Source of the DNA: JAUNQW01 sp043424615
Lineage (GTDB): Bacteria; Bacillota; Bacilli; Lactobacillales; Carnobacteriaceae_A
DNA length: 17,174 bases
Reading direction: 5' to 3'
Assembly: GCA_043424615.1 (NCBI GenBank)
Contig: JBHWOX010000050.1
Coordinates: 1-17,174, forward strand
This document shows positions 15,642 to 17,174 of the stretch, piece by piece. The notes beneath the pieces are model-generated. The model ran no database searches. It had not been told where the DNA came from and worked only from the letters and a program-made list of their open reading frames with translations. The translations under genes were made by a program, and so were the position numbers. The stretch's first letter is position 1; each line of letters begins with the position of its first letter.

Positions 15642-16465
15642 TTTTTTTTTGTTAATACCACTCGTAAGACATTCGGGTGGTCAAAGTGGCGTGTCCCTGC
15701 CCCATAGCCAACTTTTTCGACTTGGCCGACCATATGGTGTTGGTAGTCGGAAGCTAAAACTTTAGCAAAAGCTGCCCCTGTTGGTGTCGTTAATTCTCCT
15801 TCCGCCGAAAAATCAGCTAGCGGAACTCCTGTTAAAATTTCCAGGGTTGCTGGGGCGGGCACAGGATAAAGGCCGTGGGCAATTTCAATTTTACCGTAAC
15901 CGGTAGCCACAGGGGCAAAGGTCAGCTCGTCAATGCCTAAATCTTCTAAAGCCAAGCAGACACCAATCATATCAATAATGGAATCCATGGCTCCCACTTC
16001 ATGGAAGTGAACCTCTTCGACTGGCATGCCATGAATCTTACCTTCCGCTCGGGCCACTTCTTCAAACAAAGCTAAGGAGCGTTCTTTCACCCGGTCAGCT
16101 AACTCGCTGTCTTCAATCATTTTTAAAATGTCTTGAGCTTGGCGGTGGGCATGGTGATGGTCATGATCATGACCCTCTTCATGAGAGTGATGGTGGTCAT
16201 GGTCCTCTTCATGGTCATGATGGTGATGTTGGCCTTCTTTATGGTCGTGATCGTGATGGTGGTCACTTTCTTCAATATCCAAAAGCAACTGCTGGCAAGT
16301 CATGCCTTTTTCATCAATACTTTGGAAGGACATCTCAAAGTCATCAATCGGTAATTTTCTTAACTCGTCAGCGATATAAGCCGGATCAGCTCCCAAATCG
16401 ACTAGAGCGGATAGCATCATATCTCCTGAAATACCGTATTGGCAATCGACATATAAATGAGTCAT
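15632..16465 (-). CDS. larC: LarC1, N-terminal part of nickel-inserting LarC with histidine-rich loop
   Basis: The 277-residue zero-frame product of larC. It begins MTHLYVDCQYGISGDM, where the DCxxGISGDM motif is a family signature, and includes EVHFHEVGAMDSIIDMIG (151-168), PVPAPATLEIL (201-211) and TPTGAA (227-232). Residues 69-107 contain 21 histidines in 39 positions, with Asp and Glu between them, a likely nickel store or delivery loop. The frame stops five codons after entering the A run (LTKKKNA then TAA); a -1 shift there makes full LarC. It is the first gene of the lar operon, with a GAAAGGA site and an extended -10 promoter about 48 bases upstream. LarC1/LarC2 splitting is known in Lactiplantibacillus plantarum. 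Confidence 0.94.
   Translation of the reverse strand: MTHLYVDCQYGISGDMMLSALVDLGADPAYIADELRKLPIDDFEMSFQSIDEKGMTCQQLLLDIEESDHHHDHDHKEGQHHHHDHEEDHDHHHSHEEGHDHDHHHAHRQAQDILKMIEDSELADRVKERSLALFEEVARAEGKIHGMPVEEVHFHEVGAMDSIIDMIGVCLALEDLGIDELTFAPVATGYGKIEIAHGLYPVPAPATLEILTGVPLADFSAEGELTTPTGAAFAKVLASDYQHHMVGQVEKVGYGAGTRHFDHPNVLRVVLTKKKNA
15641..15651 (-). other. programmed -1 ribosomal frameshift site of larC
   Basis: On the minus strand, nine A are followed by G. In the larC1 frame this reads ACA AAA AAA AAG, so the heptamer A_AAA_AAG occupies 15647-15641, a classic efficient -1 slippery sequence. After slipping, both tRNAs re-pair on AAA and the next codon is GAA, leading into the conserved ECQIDDM block of LarC2. 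Only a very small ACGC/GCGT hairpin (15639-15628) follows closely; I see no strong stimulatory structure. A homopolymer sequencing error is the alternative, but a split larC is known in relatives. Confidence 0.85.
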
Positions 16466-16509
16466 ATTTTTATCCTTTCTTTCCTAGAAGAAAACGTATT
16501 CTGTCACTC

Positions 16510-16523
16510 TTTATTATAGCAAT
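16510..16523 (-). promoter_or_regulatory. extended -10 promoter of the lar operon
   Basis: TGCTATAAT on the minus strand (16521-16513) is a perfect extended -10, and transcription would start near 16506, giving a leader of about 40 bases. The -35 region is poor. It is the same style of promoter as the one before the DMT operon, but I found no shared operator. Confidence 0.6.
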
Positions 16524-16575
16524 AATGGCCCTCCAATAACATATTTAAGGCTGGACTTTCAGCCATCATTTAAAC

Positions 16576-16606
16576 TAAAAAAACCATTTGGCTAAAAGCC
16601 AAATGG
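16576..16606 (-). terminator. intrinsic terminator of tuf
   Basis: A perfect 10-bp stem pairs CCATTTGGCT (16584-16593) with AGCCAAATGG (16597-16606) around a three-base loop. On the minus strand it is followed by seven T (complement of 16577-16583). It lies 20 bases after the tuf stop, so the 3' end of tuf is in its natural place even though the coding region is internally deleted. Confidence 0.93.
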
Positions 16607-16625
16607 TCGAAAAGTTAAGATAAAA

Positions 16626-17174
16626 TTATCCCACGATTTCAGGTACAACTCCAGCAGCTACTGTACGTCCACCTTCGTCTTGAGTTAAGACATAAACTTC
16701 GCCTTTGAATTTAGTGTGAGGAGTGATAGAACCTGGAGTAGCTAATACTTGTCCACGTTCAACGTCGTCACGACCTACCCCACGTAATAATGCACCGATG
16801 TTGTCCCCAGCTTGAGCGTCTGGTAAGTTTTTACGGAACATTTCAACTCCGGTAACAGTTGTTGTTTGAGTATCTTTCAAACCAACGATTTCTACTTCGT
16901 CACCAACGTGAACGACACCTTGTTCGATACGTCCAGTAGCAACTGTACCACGTCCAGAGATAGAGAAGACGTCCTCGATAGGCATCATGAAGTCTTTATC
17001 AGTTGAACGTTCTGGAGTTGGGATGTAGTTGTCAACTTCGTCCATTAATTCTAAGACTTTGTCAACATATTGTTGTTCGCCTTCGATAGCTTTTAAAGCT
17101 GAACCAGCAACAACTGGGCAGTCGTCACCTGGGAATTCGTACTCAGTTAATAAGTCACGAACTTCCATTTCAAC
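16626..17174 (-). CDS. tuf: elongation factor Tu, 3' part, with in-frame internal deletion in domain III
   Basis: The frame is open to the right edge, so the N-terminal GTPase domain lies mostly outside; 182 residues are visible. They match EF-Tu well: the end of domain I (GDDCPVVAGSALKAIEG, YIPTPER), all of domain II (EDVFSISGRGTVATGRIE, GVEMFRKNLPDAQAGDNIGA) and the start of domain III (GSITPHTKFKGEVYVLTQDE). After EGGR the sequence jumps directly to TVAAGVVPEIVG, the last strand of the protein. In normal EF-Tu these two EGGR motifs are about 63 residues apart, and HTPFF through FSIR lies between. The frame is kept, and the join falls in one copy of GAAGGTGGACGT. Most of domain III, needed for aminoacyl-tRNA and EF-Ts contacts, is lost. 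A functional EF-Tu from this copy is unlikely. Confidence 0.9.
   Translation of the reverse strand, partial: VEMEVRDLLTEYEFPGDDCPVVAGSALKAIEGEQQYVDKVLELMDEVDNYIPTPERSTDKDFMMPIEDVFSISGRGTVATGRIEQGVVHVGDEVEIVGLKDTQTTTVTGVEMFRKNLPDAQAGDNIGALLRGVGRDDVERGQVLATPGSITPHTKFKGEVYVLTQDEGGRTVAAGVVPEIVG

Noticed and set aside
16145..16262. CRISPR-like or non-coding tandem repeat
   Set aside because: The repeats are irregular and are explained by His/Asp/Glu codons in the LarC1 frame.
16549..16564. Short GGCTG/CAGCC hairpin upstream of the lar promoter
   Set aside because: A 5-bp stem with no T run on either strand; the strong tuf terminator next to it explains termination, and nothing shows a further role.

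Overview
The window looks like a chromosomal segment of a low-GC Gram-positive bacterium, probably a member of the Lactobacillales and perhaps Aerococcaceae. The grounds are strong AGGAGG-type ribosome binding sites, U-tailed hairpin terminators, a lipoprotein-type binding protein and a Firmicutes-like EF-Tu. The family placement is a guess from protein style, not a search result.

From left to right there are four blocks. (1) A five-gene minus-strand operon (7438 to 274): a DMT/EamA transporter, a Gate-domain membrane protein, a ClpB-like HSP100 ATPase with a degenerate second ATPase ring, and two tandem LOR/SDH-domain proteins of the archaeal ornithine cyclodeaminase type. It starts at an extended -10 promoter near 7590 and ends in a hairpin near 200. 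(2) A minus-strand AraC-family regulator (7713-8564), divergent from the next block across a short region with an 11-bp inverted repeat. (3) A plus-strand five-gene Nik/Opp-type ABC importer (8675-13636) for nickel or a nickel complex. (4) A minus-strand larC-larE-larB operon (16465 to 13711) for synthesis of the nickel-pincer nucleotide (NPN) cofactor. It converges with block 3 on a shared bidirectional terminator. LarC is split over two frames joined by an A_AAA_AAG slippery site, a programmed -1 frameshift arrangement. At the right edge lies the 3' part of tuf (EF-Tu), which carries an in-frame loss of about 63 residues of domain III.

The blocks read together as one nickel story: import (block 3), cofactor assembly and nickel insertion (block 4), and possible use (block 1). 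No lactate racemase (LarA) is visible. The enzymes nearest to the NPN machinery are the LOR/SDH pair, one of which keeps the family's histidine-rich motifs while the other has lost them. My main hypothesis is that this is an NPN-dependent amino-acid (ornithine-like) enzyme system with its own transporters and a dedicated HSP100 remodeller. The nickel and NPN functions are well supported; the link to the LOR/SDH operon is inference.
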